64,000 nt of DNA from Candidatus Mnemosynella biddleae (GTDB lineage: Archaea; Halobacteriota; Archaeoglobi; Mnemosynellales; Mnemosynellaceae), in the NCBI GenBank assembly GCA_002011165.2, contig MTMI02000010.1:62001-126000 (forward strand), read 5' to 3'. The translations under genes were made by a program, and so were the position numbers. This document shows positions 14,131 to 23,811 of this stretch, piece by piece (positions within the stretch are counted from its first letter, which is position 1; the number at the start of each line of letters is the position of its first letter). The notes beneath the pieces were generated by a model that ran no database searches, was not told the origin of the DNA, and saw only the letters and a list, made by a program, of their open reading frames with translations.

Positions 14131-15141
14131 GTGAAAAGGCAAATTGTCTGGATAGGAAGAGATGTGGAATTACCGCTGATAGGATGCATAGCCTTTGGAG
14201 TGATCGATAGAGGCACGAATTTACTTCAAATTCGTCCAGCCTCAGGATGCAATCTCTGCTGTCCTTTCTGTTCTGTAGACGAAGGACCGTGCTCAAAAAC
14301 AAGAGTCACACAGTATTTCGTCGAAGTGGATTATCTCCTAGAGTATGCAAAAGCTCTAGCCAGAATGAAGAATTCTGAAAATCTGGAAATGCACATAGAT
14401 GGGTGTGGAGAACCTTCAATTCACCCAAATCTCAGTGATCTCGTTCAGGGACTTTCCGAAATCGAGAACGTCAAAATTATCTCGATGCAAACGAATGGAA
14501 CGCTTCTTAATGAGAGAGAAGTCGAAGAGCTCTCAGAAGCGGGTTTGACGAGATTTAATCTCACGATAAATGCTCTCGATGATGAGCTTGCGAAGATCCT
14601 TGCGGGAACCGAGAGATATGACGTTCACAAAGTTGTTAGAATTGCGGAAGCAATCTCGGAAAGTTCCTCAGATCTTCTCATTGCTCCTGTGTGGATGGAA
14701 GGAGTAAACGATTTAGAGATTTTGAAAATCATAGAGTTTGCGAAAGAAATAGGAGCTGGAAAAAACTTTCCTCCGCTTGGTATTCAGAACTATCTGATTC
14801 ACAGAATGGGAAGGAAGATGAAAGGAATAAGACAGGTTCCGTGGAGATTCTTCTACGAAAAGCTAAGAAAGCTGGAAGAAGAACACAAAATTAAGCTCAT
14901 TCTCTCACCAAAGGACTTTGGTATTGAGAAGATTTCACAGGTTCTTCCTTTGGCATTCAGAAAATTTGAAAAGACAACGGTTAAAATTGAAGCTCCAGGA
15001 TGGATGAAAGGAGAAGCTCTTGGAGTGGCCAGAGATAGAGTCATAACGGTTGTGGACGCTGAAAACATTGAGATGGGATCAAAAGTCAAAGTAAGAATTT
15101 TGAGCAATAAGCACAATATTTACGTTGCGAGAGCGGTTTAA
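14131..15141 (+). CDS. Radical SAM protein with C-terminal TRAM-like domain (COG2100)
   Basis: 336 aa. The cluster motif is C40-x3-C44-x2-C47 (GCNLCCPFC), followed by HIDGCGEPSIHPN (the GGE-like AdoMet loop) and SMQTNGTLL. The last 60 residues (IEAPGWMKGEALGVARDR onward) look like a small RNA-binding TRAM/OB domain, so RNA modification is a reasonable guess. This is a conserved archaeal family whose reaction I do not know. The start is a GTG at 14131; no in-frame ATG exists near by. Four bases overlap the convergent DUF429 gene end. Confidence 0.82.
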   Translation: MKRQIVWIGRDVELPLIGCIAFGVIDRGTNLLQIRPASGCNLCCPFCSVDEGPCSKTRVTQYFVEVDYLLEYAKALARMKNSENLEMHIDGCGEPSIHPNLSDLVQGLSEIENVKIISMQTNGTLLNEREVEELSEAGLTRFNLTINALDDELAKILAGTERYDVHKVVRIAEAISESSSDLLIAPVWMEGVNDLEILKIIEFAKEIGAGKNFPPLGIQNYLIHRMGRKMKGIRQVPWRFFYEKLRKLEEEHKIKLILSPKDFGIEKISQVLPLAFRKFEKTTVKIEAPGWMKGEALGVARDRVITVVDAENIEMGSKVKVRILSNKHNIYVARAV

Positions 15142-15680
15142 AGAGGAATGAGAATTTCTCCATCCTCTCCCGAAATCACCTCTGCCCTACCCTCGAGATT
15201 TAAAAGAACTGTGAGTGCGCAGATAGCAGCGTCAACCAGATGAGGATTGTCGAATCTCTCAAAATCCAAGTAATCTCTCAACTCCTTTTCAATCATCTTC
15301 CACCCTTCTTTTCTTCCTTTTTTCACTTTCGGAGCGATTCCAATAATTTTTCTGGTAGCAAACGGATAAACTTCGTAAACTTCAACCCCTTTTTTCCTAA
15401 GTTCTTCTGCAATTTTCTGACCTTTTTCTCCGATTTTAACGAAGAAAGATGCTCTCGGAGGAAAAAGAGGAATGCCTCTCATCAGCAAAATCTTTTCGCA
15501 CTCTCTGAACGATCCTTTCATTGGAAAGCTCAGCGGAGCGTCAATTCCCGCAAACTGCACTCTTGGATAATCTCCGAGAACTCCAAACTCTGTGACCTTC
15601 CTTCCCTCCACTGTCACGAACCATGAAGTTCTCAAACCTACGTCAATTCCCAGAATTTTTGGAGTTCCAGACCTCTTCAT
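15138..15680 (-). CDS. DUF429 family protein (predicted RNase H-fold nuclease)
   Basis: 180 aa. [18 protein letters not shown] near the N-terminus is the RNase H-like beta-hairpin with a candidate metal-binding Asp14, [10 protein letters not shown] provides a second Asp, and [16 protein letters not shown] at the C-terminal end supplies a third near residue 151. The ordering is that of DUF429/COG2410 proteins, predicted nucleases of unknown target. Its first 38 bases overlap the end of carB in the same direction, so it is probably translated by coupling with carB. No later in-frame start is plausible. Confidence 0.75.
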   Translation of the reverse strand: MKRSGTPKILGIDVGLRTSWFVTVEGRKVTEFGVLGDYPRVQFAGIDAPLSFPMKGSFRECEKILLMRGIPLFPPRASFFVKIGEKGQKIAEELRKKGVEVYEVYPFATRKIIGIAPKVKKGRKEGWKMIEKELRDYLDFERFDNPHLVDAAICALTVLLNLEGRAEVISGEDGEILIPL

Positions 15681-18600
15681 GGTACTCCTGAATGGATTTG
15701 ACCGTCATCTTCTTTTCCTTTATCGCTTCAATTGCCCTAACTGCAGCATAAGCTCCAGAAAGTGTGGTAATGTATGGAATTCCGTAGTCCACCGCAGCCC
15801 TCCTTATCATATACCCTTCGGCTCTTCCTCTCTTTCCACTCGGCGTATTTATGATTAAGTGAATCTGCTTATTTATGATTGCATCTATCACATTTGGTCT
15901 TCCCTGACTGACCTTCAGAATTCTCTCAACCTCTATTCCATAGCTCTCTAAGAACTCAGCAGTTCCTTCGGTTGCAACTATTCTGAAGCCCAGTTCTGAA
16001 ATCTTTCTCGCAAGATCAGCTGCTCTTTTATTTTTATCCCTTTCTCTCAAACTAATAAAGACGTTTCCCTCAACTGGGAGCTCCATCCCTGCCGCAAGTT
16101 CTGCTTTGTAATAAGCAACTCCAAAATCATAGTCTATTCCCATGACTTCACCCGTGGATCTCATTTCTGGCCCGAGGACTGGATCTACTCCGGGAAGCTT
16201 GATAAACGGAAAAACAGCTTCTTTGACTGCAACATGATCGAGCTTAAGTTTCTCCTTCACTCCGAGTTCCCTCAGTTTCTTCCCCATCATTAATTTTGCC
16301 GCGATTTTAGCCAGAGGAAGTCCTGTTGCTTTGCTGACGAAGGGAACTGTTCTGCTTGCTCTTGGATTTGCTTCCAAAACATAAACAATGTCATCCTTTA
16401 CAGCATACTGAATGTTGATGAGACCAACCACTTGAAGTTTTATAGCAATTTTTCTTGTGTAATTCACAATCTTCTCGATCACCTCATCACTTAGAGAGAC
16501 TGGAGGAAGAACGCAAGCAGAATCTCCACTGTGAACCCCTGCCTCTTCTATGTGCTCCATAATTCCACCGATAACAACTTCTTCTCCATCGCAGAGAGCA
16601 TCAACCTCAACTTCAATCGCATCCTCGAGGAACTTGTCGATAAGTATTGGCTTCTCAGGACTGACCTCAAGTGCTTCTTTAATATACCTCTCGAGAGTAT
16701 CCTCATCGTAAATGATTTCCATGGCTCTTCCCCCGAGCACGTAGCTCGGGCGAACAAGTACAGGATAACCTATTTTTCTTGCGATTTCCTTTGCTTCCTC
16801 AAGACTGAATGCTATTCCGTTCTCTGCCTGAGGAATTCCAAGTTCGTTCAGAAGCTTTGAAAAACGATCTCTATCCTCAGCTATGTCAATCGAGTCAACA
16901 GAAGTACCTAAAATCTTTGCCCCACTCTTTTCGAGGTCTCTCGCTATATTTAAAGGTGTCTGACCTCCAAACTGAACGATTACGCCTTCAGGTCTCTCGT
17001 TCTCGTAGATATTCATAACATCTTCATGAGTTATTGGTTCAAAATAGAGTCGATCAGAAGTATCATAATCGGTTGAAACTGTTTCTGGATTGCAGTTCAC
17101 CATAATGGTTTCATATCCTTCATCTTTCAAACTGAAAACAGCATGAACACAGCAGTAATCAAACTCTATTCCCTGACCAATTCTGTTTGGTCCTGCTCCG
17201 AGAATCATAACCTTTTTCCTCTCAGTTCTTATTGCATCGTTCTCGTGCTCATAGGAAGAGTAGTAGTAAGGTGTCTTCGCTTCAAATTCTGCTGCACATG
17301 TGTCAACCATCTTGTAAACTGCTCTGATTCCTCTCTTCTTCCTCTCCTCTCTGATCTCTTTTTCAGAGCATCCGAAAATGTAAGCCAGTTGTTTGTCTGA
17401 AAATCCGAGCCTTTTGGCTTCTCTGAGAACCTCATCAGGTATTTCGAAGAAGCTCTTCCTCTTTGCAATCTCCTTAAGTTTCTTTTCGAACTCCACGAGA
17501 TTTCTAATTTTCTCAAGAAACCACGGATCTATTTTTGTAAGCTCGTAGATCTCCTCGGTTGTGAAGCCTTTCTGATATGCGTAACGGAGGTAGAAAACTC
17601 TTTCAGCACTCGGAACCCTTAACTTCCGGATGATCTCTTCCTTTGTCACTTCTTTATCCTTTCCATCGGCTCCAAGACCATATCGAGCTATCTCAAGACT
17701 CCTAAGAGCTTTCTGAAGGGCTTCCTCGAAAGTTCTTCCTATCGCCATTACTTCTCCAACACTCTTCATCTGACTTCCCAGAGTCTGCTCTGCAGTTGGG
17801 AATTTATCAAAAGCAAACCGAGGAATCTTAACTACGACATAATCAATCGTTGGTTCGAAGCTTGCGGGGGTTTCCTTTGTTATGTCATTCGGAATCTCAT
17901 CCAACGTGTATCCAACAGCGAGTTTGGCTGCAATCTTCGCAATGGGAAAACCTGTTGCTTTTGAGGCCAAAGCAGACGATCTTGAAACTCTTGGATTCAT
18001 TTCTATCGCAACAAACCTGTCTGAAGAGGGATGAACCGCAAACTGGATATTACTTCCACCAGTCTCCACTCCGATCTCTCTGATGATGTCTATTGCAGCA
18101 TTTCTGAGTCTCTGATATTCCACATCAGTAAGTGTCTGAGCGGGAGCAACAGTAATGCTATCTCCCGTATGAACTCCCATGGGGTCGAAGTTCTCGATGG
18201 AACATATTATCACGACGTTATCTGCGAGATCTCTCATAACCTCAAGCTCGAACTCTTTCCACCCTATCACTCCCTCTTCTATGAGGACTTGATTGATCAT
18301 CGAGAGCTTCAACCCTCTTAAAACAATTTCTCTGAGTTCCTCCCTGTTGTACGCAATTCCCCCTCCGGTTCCCCCAAGAGTAAACGCTGGTCTAACAACA
18401 ACCGGATATCCGATCTCATCTGCAATTCTCAGGGCCTCATGCACATCACTGGCAACATCGCTCTTTGGAACGTCGAGACCTATGCGTCTCATAGCTTCTT
18501 TGAAGAGCTCTCTATCTTCCGCCTTCTTTATGGCTTCAGCTTTAGCACCTATCAGTTCAATTCCGTATTTTTCGAGAACCCCCATCTCATCAAGCTGAAC

Positions 18601-18897
18601 TGCAAGATTCAATGCAGTTTGACCTCCAAGGGTTGGAAGAAGTGCATCTGGAAGCTCTTTTTCTATAATTCTTGCGAGAATTTTGGCATCAAGAGGTTCG
18701 ATGTAAATTCTATCTGCCATATCCGGATCGGTCATGATTGTTGCTGGATTGGAGTTCACGAGAACCACTTCATAACCTTCCTCTCTGAGAGCTTTACAGG
18801 CTTGAGATCCAGAATAATCGAACTCCGCAGCCTGACCAATCACGATTGGTCCCGAACCTATGACCATGATCTTTTTCAGATCCTCTCTCCTCGGCAT
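15643..18897 (-). CDS. carB: Carbamoyl-phosphate synthase, large subunit
   Basis: Makes carbamoyl phosphate from bicarbonate, ATP and ammonia for pyrimidine and arginine synthesis. 1084 aa, full length and unsplit (some archaea have two pieces). Two homologous ATP-grasp halves are evident: [20 protein letters not shown] at the start and [20 protein letters not shown] near residue 555. The C-terminal MGS-like regulatory domain ([20 protein letters not shown] onward) is present and ends with an extra tail. It follows carA by four bases and carA follows purC with a four-base overlap. Confidence 0.97.
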   Translation of the reverse strand: MPRREDLKKIMVIGSGPIVIGQAAEFDYSGSQACKALREEGYEVVLVNSNPATIMTDPDMADRIYIEPLDAKILARIIEKELPDALLPTLGGQTALNLAVQLDEMGVLEKYGIELIGAKAEAIKKAEDRELFKEAMRRIGLDVPKSDVASDVHEALRIADEIGYPVVVRPAFTLGGTGGGIAYNREELREIVLRGLKLSMINQVLIEEGVIGWKEFELEVMRDLADNVVIICSIENFDPMGVHTGDSITVAPAQTLTDVEYQRLRNAAIDIIREIGVETGGSNIQFAVHPSSDRFVAIEMNPRVSRSSALASKATGFPIAKIAAKLAVGYTLDEIPNDITKETPASFEPTIDYVVVKIPRFAFDKFPTAEQTLGSQMKSVGEVMAIGRTFEEALQKALRSLEIARYGLGADGKDKEVTKEEIIRKLRVPSAERVFYLRYAYQKGFTTEEIYELTKIDPWFLEKIRNLVEFEKKLKEIAKRKSFFEIPDEVLREAKRLGFSDKQLAYIFGCSEKEIREERKKRGIRAVYKMVDTCAAEFEAKTPYYYSSYEHENDAIRTERKKVMILGAGPNRIGQGIEFDYCCVHAVFSLKDEGYETIMVNCNPETVSTDYDTSDRLYFEPITHEDVMNIYENERPEGVIVQFGGQTPLNIARDLEKSGAKILGTSVDSIDIAEDRDRFSKLLNELGIPQAENGIAFSLEEAKEIARKIGYPVLVRPSYVLGGRAMEIIYDEDTLERYIKEALEVSPEKPILIDKFLEDAIEVEVDALCDGEEVVIGGIMEHIEEAGVHSGDSACVLPPVSLSDEVIEKIVNYTRKIAIKLQVVGLINIQYAVKDDIVYVLEANPRASRTVPFVSKATGLPLAKIAAKLMMGKKLRELGVKEKLKLDHVAVKEAVFPFIKLPGVDPVLGPEMRSTGEVMGIDYDFGVAYYKAELAAGMELPVEGNVFISLRERDKNKRAADLARKISELGFRIVATEGTAEFLESYGIEVERILKVSQGRPNVIDAIINKQIHLIINTPSGKRGRAEGYMIRRAAVDYGIPYITTLSGAYAAVRAIEAIKEKKMTVKSIQEYHEEVWNSKNSGN

Positions 18898-18901
18898 TCC
18901 A

Positions 18902-19975
18902 TCACCATCTTTTAAGCATCTCTACAAATCGATCAAAGAAGAAATGAGTGTCATGAGGTCCAGGACCGGCTTCTGGATGATATTGAACGGTGATAAGGGG
19001 AAGTTCCTTGTGAACAAGCCCCTCAACTGTGTAATCGTTCAAATTTATTTGAGTGACTTCAAGCTCTTTCGGAATGGTTTTCTCATCCACCGAGAAGTTG
19101 TGATTCTGGCTTGAAATGAAGACTCTTCCTGTCTCAAAATCCTTCACGGGCTGATTGCTTCCGTGATGTCCAAATTTCAGCTTGAAAGTTTTTGCTCCAA
19201 GAGCTATTGCGGTTAACTGATGCCCAAGACAGATGCCAGCTAAAGGAATCTTTCCAACGAGATACCTTATCGCTTCAATAGTCTCTCTAACTCTTGCTGG
19301 GTCCCCCGGTCCATTTGAAATGAAGACTCCATCAGGATCCATACTGAGGATTTCTCTGGGAGGATAATCGTATGGAACGAGCGTAACATTAACTCCTCTT
19401 TTGAGAAGATGTCTCACTATGCTGTTCTTCACACCACAATCCATTAAAACAACTTCGAGATTTCCCTTGCTTTCGATTCTCTTCGGTTCAGAAACGCAGA
19501 CCTGAGGCACGAGGTCTATTTCTGAGATATCTGGCTGATCCCTTGCTTTCTTGATGAGCTCCTCCTTCTCAACATCACCGACTCCTATCACCGCTTTCAT
19601 TGAACCATAGATCCTTATCTTCTTAGTGAGCATTCTGGTGTCAACGCCCTCTATTCCCGGTATTCCGTGCTCCCTTAAAAGTTCATCCACATTCATCTCG
19701 CTTCTCCAGTTGCTTGGAGTTTTGCAGAGTTCTCTAACAACAAATCCCTCGACTTTCACTCCGTCACTCTCAAAATCCTCTCTGCAAACTCCATAGTTCC
19801 CAATGAGCGGATAGGTCATCATAAGAATTTGACCTTTATAACTGGGATCTGTGAGGGCCTCTACATACCCGGTCATGGACGTGCAGAAGACGATCTCGCC
19901 AAGAGCATCTCTCTCGGCTCCGAAAGCTTTTCCCTCAAGATATGTTCCATCCTCAAGAGCGAGAGCCGCCTTCAT
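18902..19975 (-). CDS. carA: Carbamoyl-phosphate synthase, small (glutaminase) subunit
   Basis: Hydrolyses glutamine and channels ammonia to CarB. 357 aa. N-terminal CPSase small-chain domain ([31 protein letters not shown]) is followed by a class I glutamine amidotransferase domain: GICLGHQL with the nucleophile Cys near residue 247, and the His-x-Glu of the triad in [10 protein letters not shown] near residue 332. Everything needed for activity is visible. Start ATG 19975 overlaps the purC stop by four bases. Confidence 0.97.
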   Translation of the reverse strand: MKAALALEDGTYLEGKAFGAERDALGEIVFCTSMTGYVEALTDPSYKGQILMMTYPLIGNYGVCREDFESDGVKVEGFVVRELCKTPSNWRSEMNVDELLREHGIPGIEGVDTRMLTKKIRIYGSMKAVIGVGDVEKEELIKKARDQPDISEIDLVPQVCVSEPKRIESKGNLEVVLMDCGVKNSIVRHLLKRGVNVTLVPYDYPPREILSMDPDGVFISNGPGDPARVRETIEAIRYLVGKIPLAGICLGHQLTAIALGAKTFKLKFGHHGSNQPVKDFETGRVFISSQNHNFSVDEKTIPKELEVTQINLNDYTVEGLVHKELPLITVQYHPEAGPGPHDTHFFFDRFVEMLKRW

Positions 19976-20979
19976 TCCAGAACCTCTTTAAGCTCTTTCA
20001 CAACTCCTCTCAGAGGAGGTGAATCAAAAAGCTTCTTCCCGGTTATTTCATTGCAGAGGGATTTGTAGAGATCTGACACGAGGTCTCTGATTTCTTCTGG
20101 AAGTTTCGGGGGAGCTCCCGCAAGCTCTCTCCAGTTATCCTCGCCTTTGAACTTCTTCACTCTCTCATACCATTCAGTTTTTCTGTAATACTTCCTGAGG
20201 AATTCCTTGCTCACTTCGAAATCTTGAAACCTGAAACGACACTCATCTGGAGTTCCTATAGCATCAACAACCATGAAATTTCTGTTTTCGTCAAAGGCCA
20301 CCTCGATTTTTCCATCTTCATTCTCAATTCCAGCTCTCGAAACGTATTTTGTTATAAGCTCATCGACTCTGAGGGCTACTTTCTTTAGTTCTTCAAATTC
20401 CTCCGCACTCAATCCAGAGATATTCTGAGCTTCCTCATACCTCAAGTATCTGTCAACATCCTCGAGTTTCGTGCTGAAATCTATAATCGGCTTCTCGAGT
20501 CTCATATTAGGCCTTATTTCCTTCAAACCGAAATCCTCTGGTTTTACTTCTCCTTCTTTGATCCTCCTGAGAAGAGATGAACCTTCTGGAATACTGTTCC
20601 TGTAGATTATCTCAAGAGGGAGTAAGAAATTTCCTCCTAACTTGGAGAAAATTGAATAATCGTAGGTTCCATTCACTTTTTCCGGGTGAACGACTCTCAC
20701 AAGCTTGATTTCCATCACATTAGAGGGCTCATTCACTTCATCGAATCTTTTCAGCTTTCCTTCTTCAACGAGTCCTAAGTAATGAGTTGTGATCTTCTCC
20801 TCTTCAAGCTTCTCGAAAAAGAAAGCAGAGAGCATACAAAGAGATGCTCCCTTTCCCTCGATCTTATCCGGCATCTCACCGTAATCAAAGACTGAATAGC
20901 GATTGGAAAATACAAATCTTCCCAGACCGCTGGACTCTCCCGGTTCCTTCATAACCAGAAGATCTTTAACACTTCCCAA
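19972..20979 (-). CDS. purC: Phosphoribosylaminoimidazole-succinocarboxamide synthase (SAICAR synthase)
   Basis: Condenses CAIR with aspartate in purine synthesis. 335 aa, longer than the 240-aa bacterial form but like other long archaeal PurC proteins. Marks include FSNRYSVFDYGEMPDKIEGKG (the key SDRYSVFD-like ATP loop), VRVVHPEKVNG, IPEGSSLLRR and VVDAIGTPDECRF with the catalytic Asp near residue 240. It heads a purC-carA-carB run, joining purine and pyrimidine precursor synthesis. Divergent from the cupin gene; promoters for both lie in 20980-21062. Confidence 0.93.
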   Translation of the reverse strand: MGSVKDLLVMKEPGESSGLGRFVFSNRYSVFDYGEMPDKIEGKGASLCMLSAFFFEKLEEEKITTHYLGLVEEGKLKRFDEVNEPSNVMEIKLVRVVHPEKVNGTYDYSIFSKLGGNFLLPLEIIYRNSIPEGSSLLRRIKEGEVKPEDFGLKEIRPNMRLEKPIIDFSTKLEDVDRYLRYEEAQNISGLSAEEFEELKKVALRVDELITKYVSRAGIENEDGKIEVAFDENRNFMVVDAIGTPDECRFRFQDFEVSKEFLRKYYRKTEWYERVKKFKGEDNWRELAGAPPKLPEEIRDLVSDLYKSLCNEITGKKLFDSPPLRGVVKELKEVLE

Positions 20980-21047
20980 CTTAAGTCACCCCCGTGAGTT
21001 ATAGAAAAAGAGGCTAAAAAACTTTTGCATTGCGTTTTTAAGGAGGA

Positions 21048-21056
21048 TTTTTATAT
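21048..21056 (+). promoter_or_regulatory. TATA box for the cupin gene
   Basis: TTTTTATAT with a purine-rich AAGGAGGA just upstream in the TFB-recognition position. It predicts transcription from about 21078, so the GTG at 21063 would not be on the mRNA and the ATG at 21090 must be the start. Confidence 0.55.
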
Positions 21057-21089
21057 CAAAAAGTGCGAAATTCTTCGGGGTGTCGAAGG

Positions 21090-21506
21090 ATGAGAAGAGA
21101 AGATTTTCCTGAGGCGAGTGAAGAGGATAGAAAGAAATATGTCGTTAGAGCTTATGAAGAAATTCCTCTAACGGAGCTAACAACAGGGGCTTTCTCACAT
21201 CTTCTAAGAGGAAAGAACATACTCGTGAGCCTCCTCACGATGAAAGCAGGAAGTGTTTTTGAGCTTCACAGTCATCCACAGGAACAGATCATGATTGTGA
21301 TAGAGGGATACTGCGACGAGATAATTGATGGGAAGATCTATAGAGTGGAAAAGGGAGATGTCCTTTATCTGCCCCCGAACGTTGTTCATGGAGCTTTCAT
21401 AGGAGATGTAGACTGCAAAGTGATTGACATATTCTCTCCAGTCAGAGAGGATTACATCCAGAAGTATCTGGAACAGCACCCAGATGCGAAGGTATTTTTC
21501 ATTTAA
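21090..21506 (+). CDS. Cupin-domain protein
   Basis: 138 aa, a single cupin barrel. Motif 1 is HSHPQEQIMIVIEG (metal-binding His, His and Glu or Gln) and motif 2 is PPNVVHGAF (His), both in the order of metal-binding cupins related to small regulators or isomerases. The start is ATG 21090, preceded by GGGGTG at 21077-21082 with seven-base spacing and by a TATA box too close for the earlier GTG. The ligand is not known; such proteins often follow sugar or pectin metabolism but no such genes are near. It is followed 22 bases later by DUF554. Confidence 0.8.
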   Translation: MRREDFPEASEEDRKKYVVRAYEEIPLTELTTGAFSHLLRGKNILVSLLTMKAGSVFELHSHPQEQIMIVIEGYCDEIIDGKIYRVEKGDVLYLPPNVVHGAFIGDVDCKVIDIFSPVREDYIQKYLEQHPDAKVFFI

Positions 21507-21528
21507 ACTTCTTTCTCATTTTCGAAGG

Positions 21529-22197
21529 ATGATAGGCACTTTAATCAACGCGGGAAGTATATTGGCAGCATCTTTTTTGGGTATTCTCATAGGCGAGAGA
21601 TTGAATGAGAGTATTAGAAAAGCTCTGATGAATGTGCTCGGACTCCCTGTTATACTAATAGGACTGAAAATGGCTTTCGAAACGGATAACATCTTAATTC
21701 CAACCATAAGTATAGCTCTCGGAACGGTGATAGGAGAATTTATTGGAATTGAGAGAGGACTCGAATCAATCGGCGAGAGAATCGAGAGAAGAGTGAGGAG
21801 GGGGAGATTTACCGAAGGTTTCGTAACTGCAACGCTGATATACTGCGTTGGTCCCATGGCAATTCTGGGACCGATTCAAGAAGGACTTACGGGAGATAAT
21901 TCCATTTTGCTAGCCAAATCCATGCTTGATGGAGTGGCCTCTATAGCTCTCGCCTCAGCACTCGGAATAGGAGTTGCATTCTCCAGTTTAAGCGTCCTCC
22001 TCTATCAAGGTTTCTTCTCCCTTCTTGCTCTCCAAATAAGCTCTTTGATGAACGAAGCGATGATACACGAGTTCACAGCTACGGGAGGTCTTCTGATAGT
22101 GGGGATAGGAATAAACTTGCTCGAACTTAGAAAGCTTAAAGTTGGAAATATGCTTCCAGCTCTTGTAATAGCCCCTCTAATAGCTTTTGTGACATAA
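21529..22197 (+). CDS. DUF554 membrane protein (YdfK-like)
   Basis: 222 aa integral membrane protein with about seven hydrophobic segments. The signature MIGTLINAGSILAASFLGILIG, the mid-protein FVTATLIYCVGPMAILGPIQ-like stretch and a late GLLIVGIGINLLELRKLKVGN end are typical of DUF554, a widespread family of unknown transport role. The true start is ATG 21529, since a longer in-frame stretch reads back into the cupin gene. Upstream of the ATG only GAAGG is seen as a possible ribosome-binding site. It converges with tRNA-Ser. Confidence 0.85.
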   Translation: MIGTLINAGSILAASFLGILIGERLNESIRKALMNVLGLPVILIGLKMAFETDNILIPTISIALGTVIGEFIGIERGLESIGERIERRVRRGRFTEGFVTATLIYCVGPMAILGPIQEGLTGDNSILLAKSMLDGVASIALASALGIGVAFSSLSVLLYQGFFSLLALQISSLMNEAMIHEFTATGGLLIVGIGINLLELRKLKVGNMLPALVIAPLIAFVT

Positions 22198-22211
22198 AAA
22201 ATGAAAATTGA

Positions 22212-22307
22212 CGCCGGGAAAGGGATTTGAACCCTTGAGGGGCAAACGCCCCACAGGCTTTCTGTTCCCAACTCCAGGCCTGCGCCTTACCGCTCGACCA
22301 TCCCGGC
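22212..22307 (-). tRNA. tRNA-Ser (anticodon GGA) with a 12-nt intron
   Basis: Class II tRNA: acceptor GCCGGGA (22307-22301) pairs with TCCCGGC (22219-22213), discriminator G at 22212 as expected for Ser, long variable arm with GGGGC/GCCCC, T-arm AAGGG/CCCTT. The anticodon arm CAGGC...GCCTG (22282-22278 and 22258-22254) holds 19 bases instead of 7. Placing an intron at 37/38 restores loop CTGGAGA with anticodon GGA at 22275-22273. Mature length is 84 bases. The gene starts two bases after the cbf5 stop, so it is likely cut from the long operon transcript. Confidence 0.88.
22260..22271 (-). other. tRNA-Ser intron with relaxed bulge-helix-bulge
   Basis: Twelve bases, TTGGGAACAGAA, at the canonical 37/38 site. 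The fold gives anticodon stem, a central helix CTGG/ACAG (three pairs and one G-A), three-base bulges AGT and AAA, and a five-base loop; cutting after the second base of each bulge leaves exactly this intron. Splicing would need the tRNA endonuclease and the RtcB ligase at 39184-40605. Confidence 0.75.
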
Positions 22308-22309
22308 TC

Positions 22310-23290
22310 CTAAGACTTCCTCCAGATTTTCGGATAGGTTCCGCGGGGCATGATGACTCTCTCAATATCAACAGCGATGCCCCTATCTTCATTAATTACT
22401 TCATCGGCGGACTTTAAACTTTTCCCTATCGCTACAACCTCACCTTTCAGTGTGAAAATTCCTACAGTCATCCCGGGTTTTATCGTTCTCTCGACTTTAA
22501 GGATTCCGGGAATTGCAAGATCTGCACCATGACAAACTGCATCTACTGCACTGTCTTTAATGATGATCCATGGGAGGTGAATGAGAGCTTTTTCCATCGG
22601 TTTGATGACTTTTCTGATGATGCTCTCGTCACCTTCCTCCTTCCAAATAACATAAGCGTCTTTCAAATCCTGAAGATTGTAAAGTTCTTCCTCCGTGAAA
22701 GGTCCAGATTTTATTCTTCGGAGCTCAGCCATATGAGCTCCAACTAAGAGAACTTCCCCCATGTCATGACAAAGCTTTCTTATATATGTTCCAGCTTCGC
22801 ATTCAACCTCAAAGAGAACGTCCCTGTCCTCAATTTCCTTTAGAGAGATTTTATATATCTCTCTAATTCTGAGTCTTCTCCTCACAGAGGATTTCAATGG
22901 AGGTCGCTGGTAGATTCTCCCCTCGAACTGAGAGAAGATCTCTCTTAATCTTTCTTCTTTTACATTTCCGTGAAGACGCATTAAGCAAATGTAACCCTTC
23001 GGAGAATTAAGAAGTGCTCTCACTATCTTTGTTGCACTTCCGAGGAGAACTGGGAAGACACCCGTAACTTTTGGATCGAGAGTCCCTGTATGACCTGCTC
23101 TTTCAATCTCGAGAATTCTCTTCACCCAAGTGACGACCTCATGACTTGTCGGTCCACTGGGCTTATCCAAATTCACAACTCCATAGCGAAGAAGTTCCCC
23201 TACACTCCTATCCTCCGGTCGTTTCCCGTAGGATGGATCGGTTTCCTCTTCATCTCTAATCAAAAATTCCTTCTCCAATCCCTCTCTCAT
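22310..23290 (-). CDS. cbf5: tRNA/rRNA pseudouridine synthase Cbf5
   Basis: Catalytic subunit of H/ACA guide ribonucleoproteins, also able to make pseudouridine 55 in tRNA. 326 aa. The TruB-type catalytic loop is HTGTLDPKVTG (catalytic Asp near residue 72), with KPSGPTSHEV before it and GTYIRKLCHD after it; residues from about 245 to the end form a PUA domain (IIIKDSAVDAVCHGADLAIPGI). The start at 23290 overlaps cmk by four bases, and the stop is two bases before tRNA-Ser. Near the 3' end of the ribosomal operon, as in many archaea. Confidence 0.96.
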   Translation of the reverse strand: MREGLEKEFLIRDEEETDPSYGKRPEDRSVGELLRYGVVNLDKPSGPTSHEVVTWVKRILEIERAGHTGTLDPKVTGVFPVLLGSATKIVRALLNSPKGYICLMRLHGNVKEERLREIFSQFEGRIYQRPPLKSSVRRRLRIREIYKISLKEIEDRDVLFEVECEAGTYIRKLCHDMGEVLLVGAHMAELRRIKSGPFTEEELYNLQDLKDAYVIWKEEGDESIIRKVIKPMEKALIHLPWIIIKDSAVDAVCHGADLAIPGILKVERTIKPGMTVGIFTLKGEVVAIGKSLKSADEVINEDRGIAVDIERVIMPRGTYPKIWRKS

Positions 23291-23811
23291 CTCACCATCT
23301 CTTTAACTGCAAGAAATATTATGTTCACTATCGATTCACTATTCCACTTTGAGCTCTCAATTACGAGATCGTAGAAAGAAAGATCGTCGATATCTATCCC
23401 ATAATACTTCATATACCTCATCTTCTCGCTCTTCTCCCTCTCTGAAGTTTCTCGGAAGACTTCCTCATAGTTTCTCCCCTCTCTTTTCGCAATTCTCTCA
23501 ACTCTAACTTCAAATGGAGCTTTTAACCAGACTCTCAAATCTGCATTCACAAGTCTTGCGGAGAGTCTTCCTTCTATAACAATATCATCTTCCTTCTCAG
23601 AAATTTCCTTCTGAATTTCGTCTACCCTTCTATCAATCTCTGGATCAATTTCTGCTTTTCTGCTGAATTGAATTAGATTCATTCTCTGTTCGTTTGCCAT
23701 TCTTCTAAAGATTTCGCCAGCTGAAACGAGTTTGTAACCTAACTTATCGGCCAAACTCTTCGCCACAGTAGTTGTTCCAGAACCTGAGAGCCCGCTGATT
23801 GCGACTCTCAT
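23287..23811 (-). CDS. cmk: Cytidylate kinase (archaeal type)
   Basis: Phosphorylates CMP and dCMP. 174 aa. MRVAISGLSGSGTTTVAKSLA (key GLSGSGTTT) is the P-loop; IVIEGRLSARLV and REGRNYEEVFRETSERE (the lid Arg residues) are typical. The start is ATG 23811, which overlaps the stop of the preceding gene as TGATG; a longer frame reading back into that gene is not real. Cmk between an Oxa1/EMC3-like gene and cbf5 is the usual archaeal order. Confidence 0.93.
   Translation of the reverse strand: MRVAISGLSGSGTTTVAKSLADKLGYKLVSAGEIFRRMANEQRMNLIQFSRKAEIDPEIDRRVDEIQKEISEKEDDIVIEGRLSARLVNADLRVWLKAPFEVRVERIAKREGRNYEEVFRETSEREKSEKMRYMKYYGIDIDDLSFYDLVIESSKWNSESIVNIIFLAVKEMVR

Noticed and set aside
22212-22307. 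tRNA-Leu because of the long variable arm
   Set aside because: No Leu anticodon can be placed in the loop; removing 12 bases gives a normal loop with GGA, and G73 fits Ser.
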